Virus record (IMG/VR): IMGVR_UViG_3300009176_000089
Coordinates: 1 to 20,512 of that record
DNA from: a virus
Reading direction: 5' to 3' (one strand)
DNA length: 20,512 bases
A program made the position numbers and the translations under genes. Below, in pieces: positions 1 to 5,683 of the stretch (positions are counted from its first letter, which is position 1; each line of letters begins with the position of its first letter). Below the pieces are notes generated by a model. The model searched no databases. It saw only the letters and a program-made list of their open reading frames with translations, and was not told the DNA's origin.

Positions 1-1
1 G

Positions 2-142
2 AACGGGCCGCGGCTCCAGCGGCGCTACGTCGTCGAGCGCGCCATCCGCATCGCGCGGCTGGTGCAACACGATCCGACGCAAGTGACGAACCTCGTCGGC
101 TGGCTCACTCGTATTCTCGGCTTCCTGCCGGTGGCGCAGTGA
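2..142 (+). CDS. C-terminal end of an unknown protein (partial, cut by window edge)
   Basis: An open frame enters from the left edge and ends in TGA after about 46 codons. The visible tail is basic and then hydrophobic (ending LTRILGFLPVAQ), with no recognisable domain. It is in the same direction as the next gene, whose ATG follows 9 bases after the stop, so it is probably the previous member of the same operon. The function cannot be read from this fragment. Confidence 0.5.
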   Translation, partial: NGPRLQRRYVVERAIRIARLVQHDPTQVTNLVGWLTRILGFLPVAQ

Positions 143-151
143 AAGGGTTGT

Positions 152-430
152 ATGGCTGAACTCCGGAGTTACAAAGACATTGGCGGCGACATGGCGGGCA
201 TGACGCTCGAGGCCGAGCTCCGCGCGGACTACACGGTGGCCGGTGCGAGCTTCCGCGGGATCGGCAAGTGGATGTACCGGCTCTGCTACACCGCGCAGAC
301 GAAAGGCGTCGAGGGCGCGCTCGTGCAACATCAGGCGGAGTGGCGCGCGGAGCTCGATCAAGCCGGTGGGCACGCCGTGCGCTGGCCGCCGCCGACCGTC
401 TTGCCCGTCTCACCAGCAGGCCCCCAATGA
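152..430 (+). CDS. Unknown 92-aa protein of the left operon
   Basis: The ATG is preceded by a GAAAGG-like ribosome binding sequence about 6 bases upstream. The protein has no signal peptide or membrane segment. Its first 70 residues look like a folded helical domain, and the C-terminus is a Pro-rich tail. The stop codon shares an ATGA with the next start, a coupling seen throughout this genome. I do not recognise the family. Position in a late-type operon upstream of a secreted phosphatase suggests a virion-associated or lysis-region accessory protein, but that is inference only. Confidence 0.6.
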   Translation: MAELRSYKDIGGDMAGMTLEAELRADYTVAGASFRGIGKWMYRLCYTAQTKGVEGALVQHQAEWRAELDQAGGHAVRWPPPTVLPVSPAGPQ

Positions 431-1110
431 CGGACATGATCGACGTGGCGACCGCGCAGATTGTCGACGCCCCTGACGTCCGCGACTGGCCCATCACGAC
501 GGCCATCACCCAAGTCAGCTTCGACGGCTCGGTGACGCGCGTCGCCTTCGACAAGCAGGACGGCCCGAATCGCTGGCCCGATGTGACGCCGCCCGGCTGG
601 GACGGCCCGCTGCAATACACGATCTGGCTCTTCAAGCAGGTGAACGGGCGCTGGGTCGGATCGGCGTTCGTGCAGATGTGGCACGGGCGCGACGGCTCGG
701 GCTCGCCGGGGGATCCGGACGTGCCGAGCCTCTATGCGGCGCACTGGTACTACAGCTCGCGCTGGGCACCGTTGTACGGGAGTGGCCCGATCCAGCCGGG
801 GGAAGTCATCGGCTTCATGGTGACGCCGGGCAACGCCCGCGACGGCGGCCAGGTGACGTTACGGGAGCGATCCAACCTCGTCACGTTCGCCGCGACTGAT
901 CACGGCACGTTGCTCTTCCCGGCCACGCCCGCCCCCGCGCCGGTGCCGGACCCCGAGCCCGTCCCGACTCCCGCGCCGGCCCCGACGCCGGACGTCACCG
1001 TGCAGCTCGCGCGCATCGAAGCCGCGCTGGCCGCCCTCGCGGCGAAACCGTGGCCGGTCTACACCGGCAGCGTCTTCGGGGCCTCGATTGTGCTGACGCC
1101 GAAGAAGTGA
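427..1110 (+). CDS. Unknown 227-aa protein with Pro/Ala linker and C-terminal helix
   Basis: The reading frame is open further upstream, but the ATG at 427 overlaps the previous stop as ATGA and begins the part that reads like protein (MTDMIDVATAQIV), so I chose it. Residues 1-155 are aromatic- and Gly-rich and beta-looking, with motifs such as WDGPLQYTIWLF, GRWVGSAFVQMWHGR and PGEVIGFMVTPGNARDGG. A Pro/Ala/Glu linker follows at about 165-190, then a short alanine-rich helix (QLARIEAALAALAA). The linker-plus-helix layout suits a protein anchored to or oligomerised on a larger structure. I have an unverified memory of similar uncharacterised proteins in environmental Acidobacteriota genomes. 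No function is assigned. Confidence 0.75.
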   Translation: MTDMIDVATAQIVDAPDVRDWPITTAITQVSFDGSVTRVAFDKQDGPNRWPDVTPPGWDGPLQYTIWLFKQVNGRWVGSAFVQMWHGRDGSGSPGDPDVPSLYAAHWYYSSRWAPLYGSGPIQPGEVIGFMVTPGNARDGGQVTLRERSNLVTFAATDHGTLLFPATPAPAPVPDPEPVPTPAPAPTPDVTVQLARIEAALAALAAKPWPVYTGSVFGASIVLTPKK

Positions 1111-1139
1111 GGAGTAACTGGCGGGACGCAGAGGCCACC

Positions 1140-1376
1140 ATGACGTATTTCAGCCCCGATCAACTCAAGCGCATCGTGTCCGAGACCTTGCCCCAGGCCG
1201 TCGGACCCGGGCACCACAACGCCATCGTCGTCGCCGTCGATCAGGCGGGCGCTCAAGTCGTGGCATCGTTCACGCGGCCCGCCTGGGAGGGGGCGACGTG
1301 GGCCGTGCAGGCCGCCGTCGCGCATCAGTGGACCGGCGACACCACGGCCGCCGCGCGCGTGGTGCTGTCGTGGTAG
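1140..1376 (+). CDS. Unknown 78-aa protein
   Basis: The ATG lies 5 bases after a GAGG sequence. It is a small soluble-looking protein beginning MTYFSPDQLKRIVSETLPQ, with a central beta-like stretch (NAIVVAVDQAGAQVVASF) and an Ala/Trp-rich C-terminal part. No signal peptide, membrane helix or known motif is seen. Its stop codon lies inside the start region of the following PAP2-like gene (7-base overlap), so the two are probably translated together. It is not a holin by sequence, as it has no hydrophobic helix of adequate length. Function unknown. Confidence 0.6.
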   Translation: MTYFSPDQLKRIVSETLPQAVGPGHHNAIVVAVDQAGAQVVASFTRPAWEGATWAVQAAVAHQWTGDTTAAARVVLSW

Positions 1377-1828
1377 GACGCACGCTGATCGTGGTGCTGT
1401 GTCTGCTCGTGGCGGTGCCGGTGCAGGCGGAAGACACGCCCGCGTGGGCGAAGTGGCGCGCGGGGGCGGACTGGCTATCGACGGGTCTGGACGTCACGGC
1501 GATCGGCGTGGAGTCGTGGCAGAACTGGCACGCCGTCGACCGCAAGAAAGCGTACACGCATCAGGCGTTGCGCGTCGGGATCGCCATCGCGGCGGCTGAG
1601 ATTACGAAGCTCTTCGTCCACCGCACGCGGCCGGATGCCTCGGACCACAAGAGTTTTTTCAGCGAGCACACCGCGCTCGCGGCGGCGTCGAAAGGGTTCT
1701 CGCTCGAGGTGAACGTCCCGCTGACGATGGCCGTCGGCTATCTGCGCATGGCCGCGGCGAAGCACTACCCGTCAGACGTGGGGGTCGGCGCGGCCGTCGG
1801 GGAAGTCCTCAGTCACGCCATCCCGTGA
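1370..1828 (+). CDS. Secreted/membrane PAP2-superfamily phosphatase-like protein
   Basis: 152 aa from a GTG at 1370, chosen because it directly precedes an N-terminal signal sequence (VGRTLIVVLCLLVAVPVQA, likely cleaved near residue 20). All three PAP2 signature motifs are visible: K-x6-RP (K80, R87, P88), a PSGH-like motif reading FSEH (S98, H100), and R-x5-H-x3-D (R126, H132, D136). PAP2 enzymes remove phosphate from lipid pyrophosphates such as undecaprenyl pyrophosphate, acting at the membrane or periplasm. The protein is short and has few long hydrophobic helices compared with typical PAP2 membrane enzymes. In a phage it could affect cell-wall precursor recycling, lysis or surface modification (inference). 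The replacement of P-G by F-E in motif 2 could alter activity. Confidence 0.8.
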   Translation: MVGRTLIVVLCLLVAVPVQAEDTPAWAKWRAGADWLSTGLDVTAIGVESWQNWHAVDRKKAYTHQALRVGIAIAAAEITKLFVHRTRPDASDHKSFFSEHTALAAASKGFSLEVNVPLTMAVGYLRMAAAKHYPSDVGVGAAVGEVLSHAIP

Positions 1829-2157
1829 AGTGGATCCTGATCGCGCTCATGTTCTCGGGGGACGCGTACACCATTCAGGCGACGCCGGTGGTGATGGTGG
1901 GCGGCGTGATCCGCATCATCTGCCACGTCCCCGAGCTCCCTCCCGCCACCCAGGACACCTTGCAAGTCGGCGTCGAGGGGTTCACGTCCAGCGTCTTTCA
2001 GATCCACGGCACGCCGTGGACGAAAGAGACGCGCTTCGATCACATGCCGTGCGATGTCGACACGGCGTTCTGCGCGACCGTCACCGACACCGCCACCCGC
2101 ATCGCGAAACAACTCATCCTCGTGGCCGGTTGCCACGACGAGCCCCCGCCTCGGTAA
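1825..2157 (+). CDS. Unknown 110-aa protein with hydrophobic N-terminus
   Basis: The GTG start overlaps the PAP2 gene stop as GTGA. The N-terminus MKWILIALMFSGDAYTIQA resembles a weak signal sequence. The remainder has four cysteines (in IICHVPELP, HMPCDVD, TAFCATV and VAGCHDE), which would suit disulfides in an exported protein. The protein ends just before a convergent minus-strand gene group and is the last + gene of the left operon. No domain recognised. Coupling to a secreted phosphatase suggests a partner in the same compartment, but this is inference. Confidence 0.6.
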   Translation: MKWILIALMFSGDAYTIQATPVVMVGGVIRIICHVPELPPATQDTLQVGVEGFTSSVFQIHGTPWTKETRFDHMPCDVDTAFCATVTDTATRIAKQLILVAGCHDEPPPR

Positions 2158-2180
2158 AGGAGTGGACTCGCGGAGTAGCC

Positions 2181-2483
2181 TCAGCGTTCGTCGGGCACGC
2201 CGAAGGGCGTATCCTTCGCGCCGAGGAAAATGCAGTACTTTTCGCCCACCGCCACGAGTCCCGCGGCCCCGCGCGAGGTGACGGTCGAGCCGTCGCGCGC
2301 CCGGGCGTAACACTGCCCGCCGATCCACTTCACTTCGTTCTGGCGGTCGGCGATATGCCAGTCCGTGTGGTCCATCGTGGCGGCGGTCGGCCGTGGCTTC
2401 GGCGGCTCGGCCTTGGTAAGCAGGAACACGAGGATCCACAACCCTGCGACGACGGCGCCAATCGCCAGCACAAAATTTCGCAT
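2181..2483 (-). CDS. Small single-pass membrane protein, 100 aa
   Basis: Starts at an ATG preceded by GTGAAAG; a GTG four codons further upstream would add MKVQ. Residues about 3-23 form one transmembrane helix (NFVLAIGAVVAGLWILVFLL), followed by a KAEPPKPRP linker and a small soluble domain with two cysteines (GGQCYARA and KYCIFLG) that could pair outside the membrane. The coding part reads well, with a compact beta-like C-terminus. It is the last gene of the minus-strand mini-cluster and converges with the + operon. A superinfection-exclusion or lysis-accessory role would fit size and topology but is not shown by the sequence. Confidence 0.6.
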   Translation of the reverse strand: MRNFVLAIGAVVAGLWILVFLLTKAEPPKPRPTAATMDHTDWHIADRQNEVKWIGGQCYARARDGSTVTSRGAAGLVAVGEKYCIFLGAKDTPFGVPDER

Positions 2484-2487
2484 CTGA

Positions 2488-2541
2488 ACTTTCACCGGCC
2501 GATGGGTTTACTTCTTGCCCGAGCCAGGTCGTGAGCAGGCG
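2488..2541. repeat. Diverged copy of a duplicated segment (copy 1)
   Basis: This stretch repeats 2708-2766. The first 26 bases differ at one position (ACTTTCACCGGCCGATGGG versus ...CACTGG...). The next 27-28 bases match except for one extra C here and a missing 6-base GGCGGT. Copy 2 is the 3' end of an intact ribbon-helix-helix gene plus its downstream spacer. In this copy the frame is disrupted, so it looks like the remnant of a duplicated gene end. Confidence 0.75.
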
Positions 2542-2547
2542 CAGTGA

Positions 2548-2652
2548 TTACGTCGCCAGCGCGGCGAGCAGAATGAAGAAGCAGCCGCCGAGAAACCCGA
2601 TCAACCCGAAGACCAGGCCCAGCGGGAAGAGCGCGAAGAACCCGACGAGCAT
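2548..2652 (-). CDS. Very small hydrophobic membrane peptide, 34 aa
   Basis: ATG to TAA gives a 34-residue peptide that is almost wholly hydrophobic (MLVGFFALFPLGLVFGLIGF then a Gly-Gly-Cys and a second hydrophobic stretch), enough for one or two membrane helices. It is too short for usual gene calling. No strong ribosome binding site is seen. It sits between the two copies of a duplicated segment within the minus-strand mini-cluster. A small holin-like or regulatory membrane peptide is possible. A chance open frame in GC-rich DNA cannot be excluded, although sustained hydrophobicity over the whole length argues for a real product. Confidence 0.4.
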   Translation of the reverse strand: MLVGFFALFPLGLVFGLIGFLGGCFFILLAALAT

Positions 2653-2707
2653 TAGCAGGATGCGGATTCCAGGAGGTCGACGGGGCGGGGGTCGTCGTCA
2701 TCAGAAT

Positions 2708-2766
2708 ACTTTCACTGGCCGATGGGTTTACTTGGCGGTCTTGCCGAGCCAGGTCGTGAGCAGGCG
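2708..2766. repeat. Intact copy of a duplicated segment (copy 2)
   Basis: Partner of 2488-2541. It contains the last codons of the 44-aa ribbon-helix-helix-like gene (encoding RLLTTWLGKTAK and the stop) and the following spacer. Because this copy preserves the reading frame, it is probably the parental one. Confidence 0.75.
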
Positions 2767-2862
2767 GAGGATCAAGTCTTTAATCGTCACGCCTTCCGCG
2801 GCCGCTTTGGACTTCACGCGGCGCCAGAAGTCGGGGTCGTTGTAGCGCAGGATATACGGCAT
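2728..2862 (-). CDS. Ribbon-helix-helix-like small DNA-binding protein, 44 aa
   Basis: A 44-residue frame starting MPYILRYNDPDFWRRVK. The order of a short strand (YILRYND), a first helix (PDFWRRVKSKAAAEG) and a second helix (TIKDLILRLLTTWLG) is the Arc/CopG ribbon-helix-helix layout, in which two chains pair strands to contact DNA. Its ATG lies one base after the stop of the upstream 44-aa zinc-ribbon gene, so the two form one unit. Tandem 9-base repeats upstream of that unit are a natural candidate operator. The function as a regulator is inferred from fold prediction by eye. Confidence 0.6.
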   Translation of the reverse strand: MPYILRYNDPDFWRRVKSKAAAEGVTIKDLILRLLTTWLGKTAK

Positions 2863-2863
2863 G

Positions 2864-2998
2864 TCAGAACTCCAGCTTGGCGACGCACGCGGGGCAGATG
2901 CCGTGCGTGGCGGGCAACGTGCCCGGCTGCAGGACCGTGTGGCACCAGGCGCACTCGCGCTGCATAGGGACGATCGCCGTGTCGCTCGTGGACGTCAT
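2864..2998 (-). CDS. Zinc-ribbon small protein, 44 aa
   Basis: The frame begins MTSTSDTAIVPMQREC and has two CxxC knuckles (CAWC and CPAC) about 20 residues apart, a compact zinc ribbon typical of small phage proteins. The start lies just downstream of an AT-rich promoter-like stretch with tandem TATCAAGAT repeats. A later in-frame ATG (MQREC...) is an alternative start. It is the first gene of the minus-strand mini-cluster adjoining the attachment site. The partner or target is unknown; nucleic-acid or protein binding are both possible. Confidence 0.6.
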   Translation of the reverse strand: MTSTSDTAIVPMQRECAWCHTVLQPGTLPATHGICPACVAKLEF

Positions 2999-3004
2999 AA
3001 GACG

Positions 3005-3050
3005 CAGTGTATATCAAGATTATCAAGATAGCAAGTGAGGCGACTCACTT
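3005..3050 (-). promoter_or_regulatory. Regulatory region: tandem 9-bp repeats plus inverted repeat
   Basis: Two abutting copies of TATCAAGAT occupy 3012-3029 and overlap an AT-rich promoter-like stretch reading toward the minus-strand mini-cluster (TATACA on that strand). Next to them is a perfect 7-bp inverted repeat with a 4-base loop (AAGTGAG at 3033-3039, CTCACTT at 3044-3050). The position between the attachment site and a ribbon-helix-helix gene suits an operator or excisionase/IHF-type binding sites. The hairpin has no T-run, so it is not a standard terminator. Confidence 0.45.
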
Positions 3051-3061
3051 CGGAGCGTCAA

Positions 3062-3084
3062 GGTCCCCACACTTTCCCCCACAC
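3062..3084 (+). repeat. Direct repeat flanking attP core (candidate integrase arm site, left)
   Basis: A 23-base sequence starting GGTCCCCACACTTTCCC is repeated without mismatch at 3306-3328 inside the integrase gene, with a shortened copy at 3098-3113. Direct repeats on both sides of a crossover core are the usual arrangement of arm-type sites for tyrosine integrases. Confidence 0.6.
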
Positions 3085-3097
3085 ACCAACTAATCGC

Positions 3098-3113
3098 GGT
3101 CCCCACATTTCCC
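3098..3113 (+). repeat. Shortened copy of the arm-type repeat
   Basis: GGTCCCCACATTTCCC matches the 23-base repeat except for loss of two bases. It lies between the left full copy and the attachment core, so it may be an additional weaker integrase site. Confidence 0.45.
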
Positions 3114-3132
3114 TGTAAGTTGTTGATTTGAT

Positions 3133-3177
3133 TGGAGCCGGCGACCCGACTTGAACGGGTGACCTGCTGATTACGAA
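3133..3177 (-). other. Phage attachment core (attP): 3' part of a tRNA-Thr(CGT) gene
   Basis: Read on the minus strand these 45 bases are the 3' portion of a tRNA: anticodon loop TTCGTAA (CGT anticodon, threonine), 3' anticodon stem TCAG, a T-arm with stem ACCCG/CGGGT and loop TTCAAGT, and the acceptor end GCCGGCTCCA. The 5' half of the tRNA is absent and is replaced by integrase coding sequence. Temperate phages commonly integrate into such 3' tRNA ends and carry a copy that restores the tRNA. The integrase stop TAA falls within the anticodon loop of this copy. Confidence 0.8.
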
Positions 3178-4547
3178 TTACGGGGTCTCGGGGTCAAGAT
3201 CGACGAATTCTCTAGCGAATTGGCTGAAATATCCGCTTTTGCCGGTTTCGGGCGTGCGAAAGTGACCACGCGTTTTGTTAGGTTTTTTGACGTTTTGTGG
3301 GAGGGGGTCCCCACACTTTCCCCCACACTTTTTTCGCGGGGGGAGTCCTTCTGCGCGACGGCCGCGCGCAGTCCCGGGAGGGTCGCCGAGAGGCGCTCGT
3401 GGGGGCCCGCCTGCACCGCCGTGTTGAGGTGCGTGTACTTCTGCGTCGTGCGGATCTCTTCGTGCCCCATGACGTCGGCGCGCAACCGCTCTGTCAGCGG
3501 ACCGACTAGGGTCGGGTTCGCCAGGATGGTCGCGATCGAGTGGCGCATGACGTGGAACGTCACGCCGTCGCGCAGCCCCCACGTGAGGCCGATCGCTTCG
3601 ACCGCGCGCCGGAGGCCCTTCTTCACCGCGGCGACCGGTTCTCCGCGCCACGTGATGACGAAGCGACTGGGAGCCTCGTCGTCCGCCTCGGCCTGACGAG
3701 CCTGGGCGGCGCGAATGTGCGTCAGGATGTCGCGGAGCTGATCGCTCACCGGCACGACCTGGTCGAGCCCGGTCGTATGGCTGGTCTTGTGATCGCCGAT
3801 CGTGATCGTCGTCAGGTCCGCATCGAGATGCGTCGCCCACTCAAGGGCGAGGATGCTCGCCAGGCGCAGCTTCGGCGCGAGGGCCGCGACGCACAGCGCG
3901 TGCGCAATGTGCCGCTCGGCTTCGTCCACCAGCGCGAGAATCTGCGCCGGCGTCAAGGCGACCACGCGCGCGCGCGTCGGGCTCCGCCGGATGCCGGCAA
4001 AGGGGTTCGTCGTGACGCCGGTCGTCGCGCGGTACTGCGGCTGCAAGGCGCACGTATAGAGGTCGCTGCACGCGCTGAGATAACTATTCCGCGTCGATCC
4101 GCTCACCTGCCGTTCGACCATCCATTGCTCGAAGCGTTCAAGCCAACTCGGCTCGGTGATCGGATCGCCGAGCCGGAGGTTGTGGTAGGGCCGCGTGCCT
4201 GGCTCGACGCGCGCGACGGCCGGCGGGCCGGTCGGCCGTTTCGGTTTCGCGCCCCAGAAGGCGAGCACCATCCGGAGCGTGCTCTCCAGCGTCGCCGGTC
4301 GCCTGATGAACTTGGCCTGGTAGTGGAGCGTGGTGTCCGCCCACGCGGAGAACGTCGGCGTTTCCAGCGCGGCCCCGGCGGGGACCAGGCCGCCGCGCTG
4401 CTCGCGGAGCTCCAGCTTCTTCTTCGCTTCGACGAGCAGGGCCGCCTGTCGGTTCGTCTGGTGCGTGGAGTCGCGATAGCGGTCGCCGTTGTACTCGAAA
4501 TCGTAGATGTAGGTCTTGTGTCGCTTGCCTGGGCGATAGACACTCAC
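3171..4547 (-). CDS. int: Tyrosine-family site-specific integrase
   Basis: 458 aa. The catalytic set is visible: R228 (in APKLRLASIL), K254 (GDHKTSH), H332 and R335 (FHVMRH), H362 (VMGHEE) and nucleophile Y371 (TTQKYTHL). Residues 1-60 resemble an arm-binding domain, about 64-175 the core-binding domain and 195-375 the catalytic domain. A long basic tail of about 80 residues follows. The GTG start is preceded by GAGGA and overlaps the upstream gene stop as GTGA. The protein would cut and join the attP core to the host tRNA-Thr gene. Oddly, its own stop lies within that core, and a candidate arm site (3306-3328) lies inside the tail-coding part, so the tail's sequence is partly dictated by binding-site DNA. 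Expression in the same direction as the repressor suggests it is made in lysogens. Confidence 0.95.
   Translation of the reverse strand: MSVYRPGKRHKTYIYDFEYNGDRYRDSTHQTNRQAALLVEAKKKLELREQRGGLVPAGAALETPTFSAWADTTLHYQAKFIRRPATLESTLRMVLAFWGAKPKRPTGPPAVARVEPGTRPYHNLRLGDPITEPSWLERFEQWMVERQVSGSTRNSYLSACSDLYTCALQPQYRATTGVTTNPFAGIRRSPTRARVVALTPAQILALVDEAERHIAHALCVAALAPKLRLASILALEWATHLDADLTTITIGDHKTSHTTGLDQVVPVSDQLRDILTHIRAAQARQAEADDEAPSRFVITWRGEPVAAVKKGLRRAVEAIGLTWGLRDGVTFHVMRHSIATILANPTLVGPLTERLRADVMGHEEIRTTQKYTHLNTAVQAGPHERLSATLPGLRAAVAQKDSPREKSVGESVGTPSHKTSKNLTKRVVTFARPKPAKADISANSLENSSILTPRPRNS
3306..3328 (+). repeat. Direct repeat flanking attP core (candidate integrase arm site, right)
   Basis: Identical over 23 bases to 3062-3084 and embedded in the integrase gene near its 3' end, where it encodes part of EKSVGESVGTP. 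It lies on the opposite side of the tRNA-derived core from the other copies. Confidence 0.6.
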
Positions 4548-4780
4548 TTGCTTTTCCTCGACGCGCGAAGCTCTTTACTAAGCTGGACCACAAGTGCGTC
4601 GAGCCGATCTACCGTCTCGCGCAAGTGTTCCTGCTCGCTGCCCTGGCAGACTGCCTCCGCGACGCGTGCGAGCGCTGCGACAGCACGGTTGAGTTCTTCG
4701 CCCGCGGCCTTCAGGCATAGGAGGGCCTCTGTCAATTCGTGCCCAGCGCGGCGGAATGAGTCGCGCATTGGCGGATTCAC
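4544..4780 (-). CDS. Unknown 78-aa helical protein of the lysogeny operon
   Basis: The GTG start overlaps the upstream stop and the TGA overlaps the integrase GTG, so it is coupled on both sides. The sequence is almost entirely helical with heptad-like hydrophobics (ELNRAVAALARVAEAV, LRETVDRLDALVVQLSKEL), suggesting a coiled coil or small helical bundle. The tail is basic (RASRKSK). Being immediately upstream of integrase it could be an accessory factor, but no family is recognised. Confidence 0.6.
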   Translation of the reverse strand: MNPPMRDSFRRAGHELTEALLCLKAAGEELNRAVAALARVAEAVCQGSEQEHLRETVDRLDALVVQLSKELRASRKSK

Positions 4781-5022
4781 GGATGCAGCTTCCCGACGCC
4801 CAACGCCCGGATCTGCGCCACTTGCGCGTCGGCGAACGACCAGACCATTTCGACGGCCGTCGCCATGTCCGTCGCCCGGCTGGCGATGAGGCTCGCCAGC
4901 TCGTACGAGAGCGCACTCGCGAGCACCCCAGGCGACACGGTGTCCGCGCAGACGAGGAGTGTCCCTCGGAGCGCCTCCTGCGTCGCGGTCAGGTCGTCGT
5001 CGATCTCGTCGTCGCCGGTCAT
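4777..5022 (-). CDS. Unknown 81-aa acidic helical protein of the lysogeny operon
   Basis: The open frame extends upstream, but the ATG at 5022 begins natural-looking protein (MTGDDEIDDDLTATQEAL) and leaves a 17-base gap from the preceding gene, so I chose it. The N-terminus is strongly acidic, and the rest is Ala/Leu/Ser-rich helix without charge clusters or a clear membrane span. Its stop overlaps the next GTG as GTGA. Position between repressor and integrase suggests expression in the prophage state. Function unknown. Confidence 0.55.
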   Translation of the reverse strand: MTGDDEIDDDLTATQEALRGTLLVCADTVSPGVLASALSYELASLIASRATDMATAVEMVWSFADAQVAQIRALGVGKLHP

Positions 5023-5039
5023 CAGGTGCTCGCCCCTGT

Positions 5040-5663
5040 TTAGGCGCTGCGAGCCAGCCGCCGCCGCGCGGCCGCGCTGTAGGCTTTCGCCATCGCGCTG
5101 CGCCGCTGCGCCTCGCGGCTCAACTGGTGGGCGCGTTGGGCCCTGACCTTCCGATCGGTGACGGGCGCCCCGAACCCCAGCGTGTCCATGATCCGCCGTG
5201 AATAGTGCGCCGTGATCGAGGCGGCATCGTCCCCAAGGACGCCGACTTGTAAGCCGTCGATCATTTTTTGGACATAGGCCCGCTGTGCCGGCTTGCACGG
5301 GGTGGTCCGGACAAGGGTCATCAGACGGTTGACGCGCGCCCTCACCAGTGACGTGACGTCTGTGGGATCCGCCCCGGCGCTTCGCGCCACGACGCCGATC
5401 GGGCCTCGTGCGTCTGCCGCGTCCGGCGCGTCATCTTCGAGCCCGCTGTCGTCGGGGGCCGGCATCCAGTCATCAATTTCCTGCCCGATAAGTCGCACCG
5501 CTTGAGGGTTCGCGGCCCCCAAGAAGGGCAGTTTCTGAATCGAGCGCGCCACGATCTCGTCCACATCGTCACGCGGATCGGCATGATCCACGGCGTCCCG
5601 CATCGCGGCCTTTACGGGCCCGCGCGCGCAAGGGTAACGAAACCTCAGAGGTGAAAGGGACAT
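5040..5663 (-). CDS. Unknown 207-aa protein of the lysogeny operon
   Basis: The ATG is preceded by a strong AGGAGGT with 5-base spacing, which decides the start over a TTG two codons upstream. The N-terminal half carries an acidic low-complexity stretch (DDSGLEDDAPDAADARG), the middle is helical (VRARVNRLMTLV), and the C-terminal 45 residues are very basic (Arg/Ala/Lys), suggesting nucleic-acid contact. It directly follows the repressor in the same direction. No known domain. Candidate roles are lysogenic conversion, exclusion or repressor modulation, none shown by sequence. Confidence 0.65.
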   Translation of the reverse strand: MSLSPLRFRYPCARGPVKAAMRDAVDHADPRDDVDEIVARSIQKLPFLGAANPQAVRLIGQEIDDWMPAPDDSGLEDDAPDAADARGPIGVVARSAGADPTDVTSLVRARVNRLMTLVRTTPCKPAQRAYVQKMIDGLQVGVLGDDAASITAHYSRRIMDTLGFGAPVTDRKVRAQRAHQLSREAQRRSAMAKAYSAAARRRLARSA

Positions 5664-5683
5664 CGACAACCTCCTACGACGGA

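Noticed and set aside
1813-2534. Long frames on both strands over the 1825-2483 region (208 codons minus, 234 codons plus)
   Set aside because: Both are Arg-rich shadows crossing two convergent genes that read better and have coupling or ribosome signals.
2722-2967. 81-codon + strand frame starting near an AGGAGG
   Set aside because: It lies opposite two small minus-strand genes with clear RHH and zinc-ribbon patterns, and reads as Arg/Ala-rich shadow.
3131-3180. Complete tRNA gene at the attachment site
   Set aside because: Only the anticodon loop to the CCA end is present; the 5' half is replaced by integrase coding sequence.
3540-4889. Long open frame (449 codons) on the + strand opposite the integrase gene
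   Set aside because: It is antisense to a clear integrase and to its coupled upstream gene, is Arg/Ala/Gly-rich as expected for a GC-rich shadow, and shows no domain.
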